Assembly: GCA_964349515.1 (NCBI GenBank)
Contig: CAYGHG010000112.1
Span: 1 to 8,081 of the forward strand
Length of the DNA: 8,081 nucleotides
DNA from: CAYGHG01 sp964349515
Lineage (GTDB): Bacteria; Oederibacteriota; PGYV01; CAYGHG01
Direction: 5' to 3'
Below are positions 1 through 6,563 of the stretch, piece by piece. Positions within the stretch are counted from its first letter, which is position 1, and every line of letters begins with the position of its first letter. A program made the translations under genes and the position numbers. The notes beneath the pieces are model-generated. The model did no database searches and was not told the DNA's origin. It saw only the letters and a program-made list of their open reading frames with translations.

Positions 1-56
1 AAACTCCAAGAGAAGTTTTTAACCAGTTGTGTTGCACTTAAAGATTGAATTCAGTT
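1..56 (+). mobile_element. Right end of a probable IS30-family insertion sequence
   Basis: The stop codon of the transposase fragment falls inside a stretch with GTTGCACTT followed by an A/T-rich TTGAATT segment. This resembles the terminal inverted repeats of IS30-family elements as I remember them. The exact outer boundary is uncertain, about 50-56, just before the heptamer array. The left end and any target duplication are outside the window. The call rests on the combination of the transposase tail and this terminus-like sequence. Confidence 0.4.
3..41 (+). CDS. IS30-family transposase, extreme C-terminus (partial)
   Basis: Only the last 12 codons lie in the window. They read TPREVFNQLCCT and end at a TAA at 39-41. 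Seen: a T-P-x-E-V-F motif a few residues before a stop. Known from family memory: IS30-type DDE transposases end with a R-P-R-K-x-L-x-Y-x-T-P-x-E-V-F segment shortly before the right terminal repeat. Inferred: this is the 3' end of such a transposase, entering from beyond the left edge and pointing towards guaA. The catalytic domain is outside the window, so intactness cannot be judged. Alternative: a chance match over 12 residues. Confidence 0.5.
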   Translation, partial: TPREVFNQLCCT

Positions 57-238
57 TTTCAGTTTTCAGCTTTCAGCTTTCAGTTTTCAGTTTTCAGCTT
101 TCAGCTTTCAGTTTTCAGCTTTCAGTTTTCAGCTTTCAGTTTTCAGCTTTCAGCTTTCAGCTTTCAGCTTTCAGCTTTCAGCTTTCAACTTTCAACTTTC
201 AGTTTTCAGTTTTCAGCTTTCAGCTTTCAGCTTTCAGT
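57..238. repeat. Tandem heptanucleotide array, 26 units of TTTCAGY (sense strand TGAAANC)
   Basis: Counting base by base, 57-238 is exactly 26 consecutive 7-bp units with no indel. Units are TTTCAGC or TTTCAGT, except two neighbouring TTTCAAC units at 183-196. Only the seventh base varies freely (C or T). The array ends at base 238 and the guaA stop codon starts at 239. A further CAG at 52-54 is one base out of phase. There is no hairpin-plus-U terminator between guaA and the IS-like end; this array fills the whole gap. On the guaA sense strand every unit carries TGA, so three units stop all three frames. The opposite strand is open in all frames and encodes a meaningless 7-residue repeat. 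Confidence 0.97.
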
Positions 239-1786
239 TCACTCCCACTCTATCGTCGCAGGCGGTTTGTTTGATATGTCATAAACCACCCTGTTTACTC
301 CCTTTACCTCATTTATTATCCTTGAACTAATGGTGTTGAGCAGCAGGTGCGGCAGTTTTACCCACTCCGCGGTCATACCGTCACGGGAATTAACCGCACG
401 CAGCGCAATAACACTCTCGTATGTCCTCTTGTCGCCCATTACACCGACAGTCTTGACAGGCAGCAGCACGCCGAAAGACTGCCATATACTGTGGTACATC
501 TTTGCCTTTTTTATTTCCTCTATTATTATATCGTCCGCTTTTTTCAGTATGCTTATTCTCTCTCGCGTGACATCGCCTAAAATCCTGACAGCGAGGCCCG
601 GCCCGGGAAAGGGCTGCCTCATAAGCACGTCTTCGGGTATTCCCATCTTGCGCCCTATTTCCCTGACCTCGTCCTTGAAAAGAAATTTCAACGGCTCAAT
701 CAGTTTCAGTTTCATTTTCGCGGGAAGCCCGCCCACGTTGTGGTGGGACTTAATGGTAACCGACGGGCCGTTCACAGACACGCTCTCTATTAAATCCGGA
801 TAAAGCGTGCCCTGCGCGAGGAATTTGAATTTGCCGTGTTTTTTTTCAACCTTTTTTGCGAATGCGTCAAAAACATCTATGAAATAATTCCCTATTATTT
901 TTCTTTTTCTCTCGGGGTCTTCCACGCCTTTAAGCCTGTCTAAAAACCCCTTTTCAGCGTTGATATAATTCACCTTTATCCCGAGGCTTTTAAACATCGC
1001 AACTACTTTTTTTTCCTCTTTCAGCCTGAGAACCCCGTTGTTTACAAACACAGGCACCAGATTTTTTCCGACGGCCCTGCTTATCAAAAAAGCCGCGACA
1101 GTCGAGTCCACGCCGCCGCTTACCGCACAGAGTATTTTATCTCCTCCTGCCTCCGCCTGTATCTGCCTTACCGCCTGCTTAATATATGACTCCGCCGTCC
1201 AGTCGCGGACAGCCCCGCAAATGTCGAGCACGAAATTTTTCAGCAGCTGTTTGCCGCAGTTGGTGTGCGCCACCTCGGGGTGAAACTGCACGCCGTATAT
1301 CCTGCGCGCCTTGTCAGCCACAGCCGAAAATTCCGAGCTTGTGGTTTTTGCAAGGGTTTCAAAACCTTTCGGAAGCGAAGTAAGTTTGTCGCCGTGGCTC
1401 ATCCATACCACTTCTTTTTCCTTTAAGCCCTTCATCAGCGGGTCATCTGACTTTACGCTGAGTTCCGCAAAACCGTATTCCCTGTGGTCTGAGTTTTCGA
1501 CTTTTCCCTTAAACACACCCGCTATTACCTGCAGGCCGTAACAGATTCCCAGCACAGGCACCCCGAGCGAAAAAACCTCTTTTGCCGGAAAAGGCGCTTT
1601 CTTGTCATATATGCTGGACGGGCTGCCCGAGAGTATTATTCCCTTTGGGCCAAGCGCGCGTATTTTTTCTATAGAGTAATTATAAGGATGGATCTCCGAA
1701 TAAACATCCATCTCCCTTATACGCCTTGCTATGAGCTGTGTGTACTGCGACCCGAAATCAAGTACAAGTATCATGTTGTTCTGCAT
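239..1786 (-). CDS. guaA: GMP synthase (glutamine-hydrolysing)
   Basis: Converts XMP, glutamine and ATP to GMP in the cytoplasm, the last step of de novo GMP synthesis. The protein is 515 aa, a normal full length. Residues 5-190 form the class I glutamine amidotransferase domain, with LDFGSQYTQ at the start, nucleophile Cys82 in GICYG, and His169 and Glu171 in HPE. Residues 195 to about 400 are the ATP-pyrophosphatase domain with the P-loop SGGVDS at 223-228 and the GTLYPD and PFPGPGL motifs. The C-terminal dimerisation/XMP-binding part ends in the typical KPPATIEWE. The first ATG is chosen because AGGAG, overlapping the guaB stop, lies upstream at suitable spacing; an ATG at codon 5 is possible. 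It follows guaB by 15 bp and is almost certainly translated from the same mRNA. Its stop codon is the base immediately next to the heptamer array. Confidence 0.98.
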   Translation of the reverse strand: MQNNMILVLDFGSQYTQLIARRIREMDVYSEIHPYNYSIEKIRALGPKGIILSGSPSSIYDKKAPFPAKEVFSLGVPVLGICYGLQVIAGVFKGKVENSDHREYGFAELSVKSDDPLMKGLKEKEVVWMSHGDKLTSLPKGFETLAKTTSSEFSAVADKARRIYGVQFHPEVAHTNCGKQLLKNFVLDICGAVRDWTAESYIKQAVRQIQAEAGGDKILCAVSGGVDSTVAAFLISRAVGKNLVPVFVNNGVLRLKEEKKVVAMFKSLGIKVNYINAEKGFLDRLKGVEDPERKRKIIGNYFIDVFDAFAKKVEKKHGKFKFLAQGTLYPDLIESVSVNGPSVTIKSHHNVGGLPAKMKLKLIEPLKFLFKDEVREIGRKMGIPEDVLMRQPFPGPGLAVRILGDVTRERISILKKADDIIIEEIKKAKMYHSIWQSFGVLLPVKTVGVMGDKRTYESVIALRAVNSRDGMTAEWVKLPHLLLNTISSRIINEVKGVNRVVYDISNKPPATIEWE

Positions 1787-1801
1787 AGAGTCAGACCTCT
1801 C

Positions 1802-3289
1802 CTATTTTAGAATCCTGTAGTTCGGCGCTTCGTTTGTGATAATAAGATCGTGCGGGTGGCTCTCTTTTAAGCCGGCCATTGACATTCTCACAAACTGCGT
1901 TTTTTCCTTAAGTTCTTTTATCGTCTTTACCCCGCAGTATCCCATCCCCGCGCGCAGCCCGCCAATCATCTGATAAACTGTGGATGAAAGATTTCCCCTG
2001 AAAGGCACGCGTCCCTCTATGCCCTCGGGAACAAGTTTTTCTTCCTCTTCTTCCCACTGGAAATACCTCTCGCGGCCGCCCCGTTTTTTCATGGCTGCAA
2101 GCGAGCCCATTCCTCGGTGCACCTTAAAACTTCTGCCTTCGAGCAGCACTGTTTCTCCGGGGCTCTCTTCCGTGCCTGCAAAAAGGCTCCCTATCATAAC
2201 AGAGTCAGCTCCCGCAGCAAGCGCCTTTACTATGTCGCCCGAGTATTTAATACCGCCGTCCGCAATAACAGGCGTACTGCCCGGCCTTGCGGCTTTTACA
2301 GCTTCCATGATCGCGGTTATCTGCGGTACGCCTATTCCCGCCACAATCCTTGTCGTGCATATTGAACCGGGCCCCACTCCGACCTTTATACCGTCGGCCC
2401 CCGCACGTATCAGGTCGCGCGCAGCGTCGGCTGTCGCTATGTTTCCTCCGAGTATGTCTGTATTTGGAAATTTTTTCTTGAGGTCCTTTACCGCTTTCAG
2501 TACCCCTTCCGAGTGTCCGTGGGCCGTGTCAACCATAAGCGCATCCGCGCCCGAGGCAATCAGCCTGGAGGCACGCTCAAACATCTCATCAGAGGGCCCG
2601 ACCGCCGCAGCCACCATCAGGCGCCCGAGTTTGTCTTTTGTCGCATTCGGAAATTTCAGCTTTTTTTCTATATCCTTTATGGTTATGAGCCCTTTTAATT
2701 CAAAATTTTTGTTTACCACAGGCAGTTTTTCTATCCTGTTTTTATGCATCATTTCTTTTGCTTTTTCCAGCGTGACTCCGCTTGACGCGTATATGAGTTT
2801 TTCCCCGGAGGTCATCAGTTCTTTTATTTTCTGCCGTTTGTTTTTAACAAATCTCAAGTCCCTGTTTGTCAGGATGCCGACGAGTTTTTTCCCCTCACAT
2901 ACAGGAAACCCCGATATGTGGTAGCGGTTCATAGCTTCGCCCGCCTCACCCACGGTGGCCTCCGGCGTGAGTGTTATGGGTTCAAGTATCATTCCGCTCT
3001 CGGAGCGCTTTACTTTGTCAATTTCTTTTGCCTGCTCGTCTATAGTCAGGTTTTTGTGAATTACCCCTATGCCGCCTTCCTGGGCTATGGCTATGGCGAG
3101 TTTGGCTTCTGTAACCGTGTCCATAGCGGCTGATACGAGAGGAATATTAATGTGTATGTTCCGGGAGAATTTGCTTTGCAGGTCTGTATCCTTTGGGAGC
3201 ACGGACGAGCGCCTCGGCACAAGCAAAACGTCGTCAAATGTAAGGCCTTCGTTAAGAATTTTATTTTGAGGGATGACTTTCCTTATCAT
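1802..3289 (-). CDS. guaB: IMP dehydrogenase
   Basis: Oxidises IMP to XMP with NAD+, the committed step to GMP; cytosolic tetramer in known relatives. The protein is 495 aa, full length. It starts with LTFDDVLLVP at 16-25. A CBS pair occupies about 95-210 (ISGFPV and IEKLPV segments). The barrel then resumes with DTAHGHS at 254-260, GGNIAT at 281-286, the catalytic loop GPGSICTTR with Cys311, IADGGI at 342-347, and the RYF of the active-site flap at 408-410. The C-terminus has GGLRAGMGYCG and ESHPHD, both family-typical. A five-Glu run at 413-417 lies in the flap. The ATG is supported by AAAGGAGA at 3299-3306, 9 nt away. It is the first gene of a guaB-guaA operon; no purine riboswitch core was found upstream. 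Confidence 0.98.
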   Translation of the reverse strand: MIRKVIPQNKILNEGLTFDDVLLVPRRSSVLPKDTDLQSKFSRNIHINIPLVSAAMDTVTEAKLAIAIAQEGGIGVIHKNLTIDEQAKEIDKVKRSESGMILEPITLTPEATVGEAGEAMNRYHISGFPVCEGKKLVGILTNRDLRFVKNKRQKIKELMTSGEKLIYASSGVTLEKAKEMMHKNRIEKLPVVNKNFELKGLITIKDIEKKLKFPNATKDKLGRLMVAAAVGPSDEMFERASRLIASGADALMVDTAHGHSEGVLKAVKDLKKKFPNTDILGGNIATADAARDLIRAGADGIKVGVGPGSICTTRIVAGIGVPQITAIMEAVKAARPGSTPVIADGGIKYSGDIVKALAAGADSVMIGSLFAGTEESPGETVLLEGRSFKVHRGMGSLAAMKKRGGRERYFQWEEEEEKLVPEGIEGRVPFRGNLSSTVYQMIGGLRAGMGYCGVKTIKELKEKTQFVRMSMAGLKESHPHDLIITNEAPNYRILK

Positions 3290-3298
3290 AATAACCTA

Positions 3299-3306
3299 TC
3301 TCCTTT
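3299..3306 (-). promoter_or_regulatory. Ribosome binding site of guaB
   Basis: AAAGGAGA on the minus strand, 9 nt before the ATG. It fixes the guaB start. It lies about at the start site predicted from the promoter at 3313-3341, so the leader would be very short. Confidence 0.75.
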
Positions 3307-3530
3307 TTAACTACCATATCACAAAGCAGCCTGCCAGTCAAATTCATTTTACATAATGAAACTTGTTGAAAATGTGTGTAATGTGCAGTAATCTAAAAAT
3401 CCTTTGTTTATAACCTTTTTCAGGAATAGATATCCACAACTTGCTAACAATAACCTGTTTACAGAAAGCCTTTATTTTAAAAGGATTTTATGGTTTAAGC
3501 GTTAATATATGCAGAGTAAAACAAGTTAAT
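3307..3530. other. AT-rich intergenic DNA between guaB and the AEC gene
   Basis: Apart from the guaB promoter at its right-to-left end and the inverted repeat beyond 3531, I see no gene, riboswitch or RNA here. There is one near-match to a DnaA box (ATATCCACA at 3430-3438), but it is isolated. Confidence 0.5.
3313..3341 (-). promoter_or_regulatory. Candidate sigma70-type promoter of guaBA, extended -10
   Basis: On the minus strand TTGACT (3336-3341, 5 of 6 to the -35 consensus) is followed after 17 bp by TATGGT (3313-3318, 4 of 6 to the -10 consensus). A TG one base upstream of the -10 makes it an extended -10. Predicted transcription would begin near 3306, giving a leader of under 20 nt. 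The weak -10 and the short leader are reasons for caution. Confidence 0.5.
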
Positions 3531-3588
3531 AAGCCATAAGACAAAAGACAAAAATACTAACTTATGTCTTCTGTCTTATGGCTTTTTT
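3531..3588. repeat. 20-bp inverted repeat of heptamer words, possible terminator
   Basis: Arms at 3531-3550 and 3565-3584 pair over 20 bp with a single position that is not Watson-Crick (a G-U pair in the minus-strand transcript) and a 14-nt loop. On the plus strand the stem is followed by a run of T to 3588, as in an intrinsic terminator. On the minus strand, where the AEC gene ends 6-9 bp before the stem, there is no T tract after it. It may still stabilise or weakly end the AEC transcript. Each arm is built of 7-bp steps, CCATAAG then ACAAAAG on the plus strand, and the same words recur at 8037-8053 (exact, opposite strand) and, degenerate, at 6485-6512. Confidence 0.75.
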
Positions 3589-3593
3589 AAGCT

Positions 3594-4508
3594 TTATTTC
3601 ATCAGTAAGTATGTCCACGCCGATATCGTAAAGAGCGAGGCAATAGTGGTGACTGTAATCGTCCCCGCTACCAGCGTGTGGTCCCCCCCGTATTTTTTTA
3701 CCAGCACAAAATTTGAAAGCGCAGTCGGCAGCGCGAGGGTCAGGACGGCTATATTAAACATCATCTCATCTTTTATGGGGATTACGTATGTGAATATGAG
3801 CAGGGAGACTGCCGGCATCACCATAAGTTTTATGAATGTGCTGACACCTATCATGATACGGTCTTTGTTTATGGCTGAGATTTTAAGCCCCGCGCCTACG
3901 GCAATCAGCATGAGCGGTGAACCCATGGACGAGAACATGTCAACTGTGGTCATGAAGAATTTCGGGAACTTAACTTCAAAATATGAAAGTATGACAGCAA
4001 CTATAGAGGTCACTATCAGAGGGTCTTTTGTTATAAGTTTCAGCACGTTTTCTTTCTTGTGGCAGCAGCGTTCCTGGTAATTCAGGTAAATCACCGCGAT
4101 TATAATTATAAACGGCGCCATGAAACCTGTTATCACGCTTATTTTTCCGAGGCCTAAGTCCCCGTATAGGTTATAGACTATCGGGAATCCTATATAGGCT
4201 ATGTTTGAGCGGTAGGAGCTGGTGGTAAAAGCACCGCGTTTCCTCTCGTTAAAAAGAAAACTCAGCCCAAGAGCAAGCCCAAAAGCAATTGTCGCGGACA
4301 GGTACAGCCCGCCTACCGCAGCAAGGTTAAAAACCTCCCGGAAAGGAAGCTTGTAAATAGAGCCGAATATCATGCACGGCAGCACAAGGTAATAGGCAAG
4401 GTTGTTTATGAATGTCTCCGTAGTCTCGCTTATATACTCTTTTTTCTTAAGAAAATACCCGAAAGCTATTATTATAAAAGCGGGCAGTATGCTGTTAAGA
4501 ATGACCAA
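3594..4508 (-). CDS. AEC (auxin efflux carrier) family permease
   Basis: Inner-membrane secondary transporter of the AEC family, 304 aa, the normal size. About ten hydrophobic segments are visible, roughly at 4-20, 35-52, 62-86, 102-112, 123-145, 158-177, 194-210, 220-246, 250-275 and 281-303. This is the two-times-five arrangement with a short break after each half. Family features seen: LP near residue 9, a YYLVLPCMIFG segment in helix 2, an N-x-x-x-x-G-F-P segment near 100, and ALPTALSNF near 262 followed by K-K-Y-G-G-D. Relatives move organic acids (malate, malonate) or other small anions; the substrate cannot be read here. The start is TTG, chosen because AAAGGAGA lies 6 nt upstream and no ATG occurs before about codon 46. 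It lies 84 bp after the cupin-HAD gene, so co-transcription is possible but unproven. Confidence 0.9.
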   Translation of the reverse strand: MVILNSILPAFIIIAFGYFLKKKEYISETTETFINNLAYYLVLPCMIFGSIYKLPFREVFNLAAVGGLYLSATIAFGLALGLSFLFNERKRGAFTTSSYRSNIAYIGFPIVYNLYGDLGLGKISVITGFMAPFIIIIAVIYLNYQERCCHKKENVLKLITKDPLIVTSIVAVILSYFEVKFPKFFMTTVDMFSSMGSPLMLIAVGAGLKISAINKDRIMIGVSTFIKLMVMPAVSLLIFTYVIPIKDEMMFNIAVLTLALPTALSNFVLVKKYGGDHTLVAGTITVTTIASLFTISAWTYLLMK

Positions 4509-4514
4509 TTCGGT

Positions 4515-4522
4515 TCTCCTTT
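4515..4522 (-). promoter_or_regulatory. Ribosome binding site deciding a TTG start
   Basis: AAAGGAGA on the minus strand, 6 nt before the TTG start codon of the AEC permease. There is no ATG or GTG at suitable distance, so this site is the main reason to accept TTG. Confidence 0.75.
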
Positions 4523-4543
4523 GTGTTTAATAATAATTGCATA

Positions 4544-4595
4544 ATCAATAATGTCCGGATCCTGTTTTTTATCATTGCTCATTGATTATTGATCA
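4544..4595. repeat. Short heptamer array and 9-bp inverted repeat after the cupin-HAD gene
   Basis: On the minus strand four 7-bp units matching TRAKMAA (4595 down to 4568) run head to tail, and the first begins with the TGA stop codon of the cupin-HAD gene. About 30 bp further, ATCAATAAT on the plus strand (4544-4552) is the exact inverse of 4585-4593. A transcript could fold into an A/U-rich stem with a long loop. No T tract follows, so it is not a convincing terminator. Confidence 0.6.
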
Positions 4596-5609
4596 GACTA
4601 TTATTTTCAGAATCCCTTTAAAACTGCTCAGCACATAATCCGGTTTCATCTTTTTTACAGCCTTTGGGTTGTCGTACCCGTAGTTGAGGTAAACCGACTT
4701 TATGCCGGCGCGTTTTGCGGTTTCTATGTCATAGCGGCTGTCGCCTGCCAGGATTATCTCCTCTTTGGAAACATTGTACTGTTTCATAACGTGCTGTACC
4801 GGATACGGGTGGGGCTTGTCTTTTTTCAGGTCGCCGCGCCCGTAGACAGAATCAAAAAACCTGTCTATGCCTACGGCTTTGCAGGAGCTTTTCACGAACT
4901 TCCCGAGTTTGTTTGAAACTATAGACATCTTTATGCCGCGCTTTTGTAATTTCAAAAGTACCGCTTTAACGCCCGGGTATGCCTTTAGCCTGTAATTATG
5001 ATTTATTTTATAACGCTTTACGTAGTCCGCCTTTACCTTTTTTATTCCCAGCTTTTTTGCAGGCACCGGAAACACCCACTCCAGAAAGCTCTCAATACCC
5101 GCACCCACAGCCGCCACGACACGCTCCATAGATATGGGTTTTACGCCGTATAGAACCGCCAGTTCATTCGCGGTTTTATGTATAGAAGGCACCGAGTCGG
5201 CGAGCGTGCCGTCAAAATCAAAAATAACGACCTTTGTCTTTTTTTCAAAATTCACCGTGTCTGCGTGTGAGTAAGGCGGAGCGCAGGCGCAAATAATCTT
5301 CATAATATTCCTGCCTGTATTTTTCACCGTGTGAATGGAACCGTTTGGTATCAGAACGCCGTCACCCGTTTTTACACCGAACTTTTCTGCGCCCACCGAC
5401 ATCACGCCGCTGCCCGAGGTAAAGTAGTATATCTCCTCTGTCTTTTTATGTATGTGAGGTATGGTGGAACACCCGGGCCTCAGGGAAGCCTCGGCAAGTG
5501 AAACTTTTTTAACGGGAGAATTGGAGGCATCAATTATGGACCGGATGACGGAAGAGTCTTTTGTTATGAACGGCTTTACAGTTTTTATGTTTGTTTTGTA
5601 TGTTTTCAT
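4593..5609 (-). CDS. Fusion protein: N-terminal cupin plus C-terminal HAD phosphatase
   Basis: Residues about 30-115 form a small cupin barrel: motif 1 has His52, His54 and Glu58/59 in HIHKKTEE, motif 2 has P88 and His93, so a bound metal is expected. Residues about 125-338 form a HAD hydrolase of the phosphoglycolate phosphatase (Gph) type. Motif I is DFDGT with nucleophile Asp131 and acid Asp133, followed by a helical cap; motif II is SIVSN at 229-233; motif III is Lys265 in KKDKPHP; motif IV is GDSRYD with Asp290 and Asp294. All catalytic residues are present, so it should be an active Mg-dependent phosphomonoesterase. The cupin may bind the substrate, isomerise its product or regulate it; that is inference. 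The ATG has CGGAG 5 nt upstream. It follows the PHP gene by 44 bp on the same strand. Substrate unknown; phosphoglycolate or a sugar phosphate is plausible. Confidence 0.9.
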   Translation of the reverse strand: MKTYKTNIKTVKPFITKDSSVIRSIIDASNSPVKKVSLAEASLRPGCSTIPHIHKKTEEIYYFTSGSGVMSVGAEKFGVKTGDGVLIPNGSIHTVKNTGRNIMKIICACAPPYSHADTVNFEKKTKVVIFDFDGTLADSVPSIHKTANELAVLYGVKPISMERVVAAVGAGIESFLEWVFPVPAKKLGIKKVKADYVKRYKINHNYRLKAYPGVKAVLLKLQKRGIKMSIVSNKLGKFVKSSCKAVGIDRFFDSVYGRGDLKKDKPHPYPVQHVMKQYNVSKEEIILAGDSRYDIETAKRAGIKSVYLNYGYDNPKAVKKMKPDYVLSSFKGILKIIV

Positions 5610-5653
5610 TTTGTCTCCGTTTTACGTCGTCTTTGCATTTCTCATCTTGCAGC

Positions 5654-6457
5654 TTATTTTTTCAGTTTAATCCTCACCGGTTTCCTCTTCTCAAAAACGC
5701 ATACTTCCGTTACCCCCGCGAGGTAAAGCATTTCGCACCCTTTTTCTATTGCAAAAAAAGTATCTTCAATAATGTGCCCGTCCGAGCCTATTGTGATTAT
5801 ATCGCCGCCGAGGGCGGCATAAGCCTTTACCGTATCAAGGCACGGTATTATGTCTTTACTGTGGGAGCGCAGGCCCGAGGTGTTTACTTCAAGCCCTATT
5901 TTTTTTGTTATCATGAGCTTCAGTATGTCATCTATTTCTGTTTTGAATTTTTCGTAGGTAAAGTCCGGAAAAAACTCGGCGCCCCTGCGGTGCACGAGAG
6001 TGACATGCGCAGCTACGTCAAAACCGCCCGCTTTTATCAGCCTGTACTCTTCTTCGAGATAAGCCCTGTAGGCGTCTTCTATTGACTGGTATCTGGCAAA
6101 GTAAGCGTCAAAAACCGGCGTGTGCCCCTCAAGGTCGTGAAGTGAGCCAAGTATGTAGTCAAATTCTTTTCCCTCCATAAACTTTTCAAACCGGTCCGCG
6201 TAAATATGCACCTCACCGGCTTCTATTCCCTTGCCGAAGCTGTGAAAAACCCCCCTCGCCTTTTCAATGGCAGCCGTATAACCTTCATAATCAAATTTTG
6301 TATAGTTGTGATTGTGATCGTCCATGAAGTCTATGTGCTCGGTGACACAGATATATGACATTTTTTTGGCGAGCGCTTTTGCCGCTATTTCATCAATCGT
6401 CTGACCCGCATCCCAGGAAAACTTTGAGTGCAGGTGCATGTCTGTTAAGTTGTACAT
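5654..6457 (-). CDS. PHP-domain phosphoesterase, HisJ/HisK-type histidinol-phosphatase family
   Basis: The protein is 267 aa, the usual size of the HisK-type histidinol-phosphate phosphatase. The whole chain is one PHP TIM-like barrel. Likely metal ligands in order: His8 and His10 in DMHLHS, Asp16, His41 in TEHIDF, Glu79 in GIEAGE, His107 in GSLHDL, His151 in AHVTLVHRR, and Asp226 and His228 in SDGH. All expected PHP motifs are present, so an active tri-metal phosphatase is likely. No other histidine gene is nearby, so histidinol phosphate is a family-based guess. Start ATG with GGAG about 9 nt upstream. The only promoter-like match upstream is weak: TTGTCT (6501-6506), 17 bp, TTTAAC (6478-6483), whose -35 lies in a heptamer repeat. 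It is followed 44 bp later by the cupin-HAD phosphatase, giving a two-phosphatase unit. Confidence 0.88.
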   Translation of the reverse strand: MYNLTDMHLHSKFSWDAGQTIDEIAAKALAKKMSYICVTEHIDFMDDHNHNYTKFDYEGYTAAIEKARGVFHSFGKGIEAGEVHIYADRFEKFMEGKEFDYILGSLHDLEGHTPVFDAYFARYQSIEDAYRAYLEEEYRLIKAGGFDVAAHVTLVHRRGAEFFPDFTYEKFKTEIDDILKLMITKKIGLEVNTSGLRSHSKDIIPCLDTVKAYAALGGDIITIGSDGHIIEDTFFAIEKGCEMLYLAGVTEVCVFEKRKPVRIKLKK

Positions 6458-6484
6458 AAAATATCTCCGGTTTTAAAGTTAAAC

Positions 6485-6512
6485 AAGCCAAGAAGACAGA
6501 AGACAAGAGTTA
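6485..6512. repeat. Degenerate copy of the AAGCCA / AAGACA heptamer repeat
   Basis: On the plus strand AAGCCA is followed by two tandem GAAGACA units (6492-6505) and a diverged unit. It matches, with few changes, the reverse complement of the right arm of the 3531-3584 inverted repeat. It lies between the rnpB terminator and the PHP gene. Only one arm is present, so no hairpin forms here. Confidence 0.6.
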
Positions 6513-6514
6513 AG

Positions 6515-6536
6515 AAAAAGGCGGCCAAAAGGCCGC
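6515..6536 (-). terminator. Rho-independent terminator of rnpB
   Basis: On the minus strand GCGGCC, loop TTTT, GGCCGC, then C and five T. A 6-bp all-GC stem with a U tract, about 28 nt past the 3' end of RNase P RNA and before the PHP gene. It separates the lemA-rnpB transcript from the downstream genes. Confidence 0.9.
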
Positions 6537-6563
6537 GTAAAAAACTGATACCTATTTATTTAC

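Noticed and set aside
57..238. CRISPR-like array
   Set aside because: The units are 7 bp, directly adjacent, with no spacers and no cas genes nearby.
29..284. Two overlapping plus-strand open frames of about 80 codons with Phe/Ser/Gln repeats
   Set aside because: They are translations of the 7-bp tandem array in different frames. The unit has no stop on this strand, so open frames arise automatically.
1980..2924. 314-codon plus-strand frame opposite guaB
   Set aside because: It lies wholly antisense to a strongly conserved gene and shows no family motif; it is a shadow of guaB codon use.
3430..3438. DnaA-box-like ATATCCACA, possible replication origin
   Set aside because: Single 8 of 9 match without a cluster, a DNA unwinding element context or dnaA/dnaN nearby.
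3290..3530. Purine riboswitch upstream of guaB
   Set aside because: None of the conserved loop sequences of purine riboswitches is visible, and the likely promoter leaves a leader too short to hold one.
5610..5653. Weak 7-bp periodicity in the PHP to cupin-HAD gap
   Set aside because: Three units share a loose pattern ending in TG, but too few bases agree to call it a repeat.
5591..6085. 164-codon plus-strand frame opposite the PHP gene
   Set aside because: Antisense to a gene with all its metal ligands; the translation has no recognisable motif.
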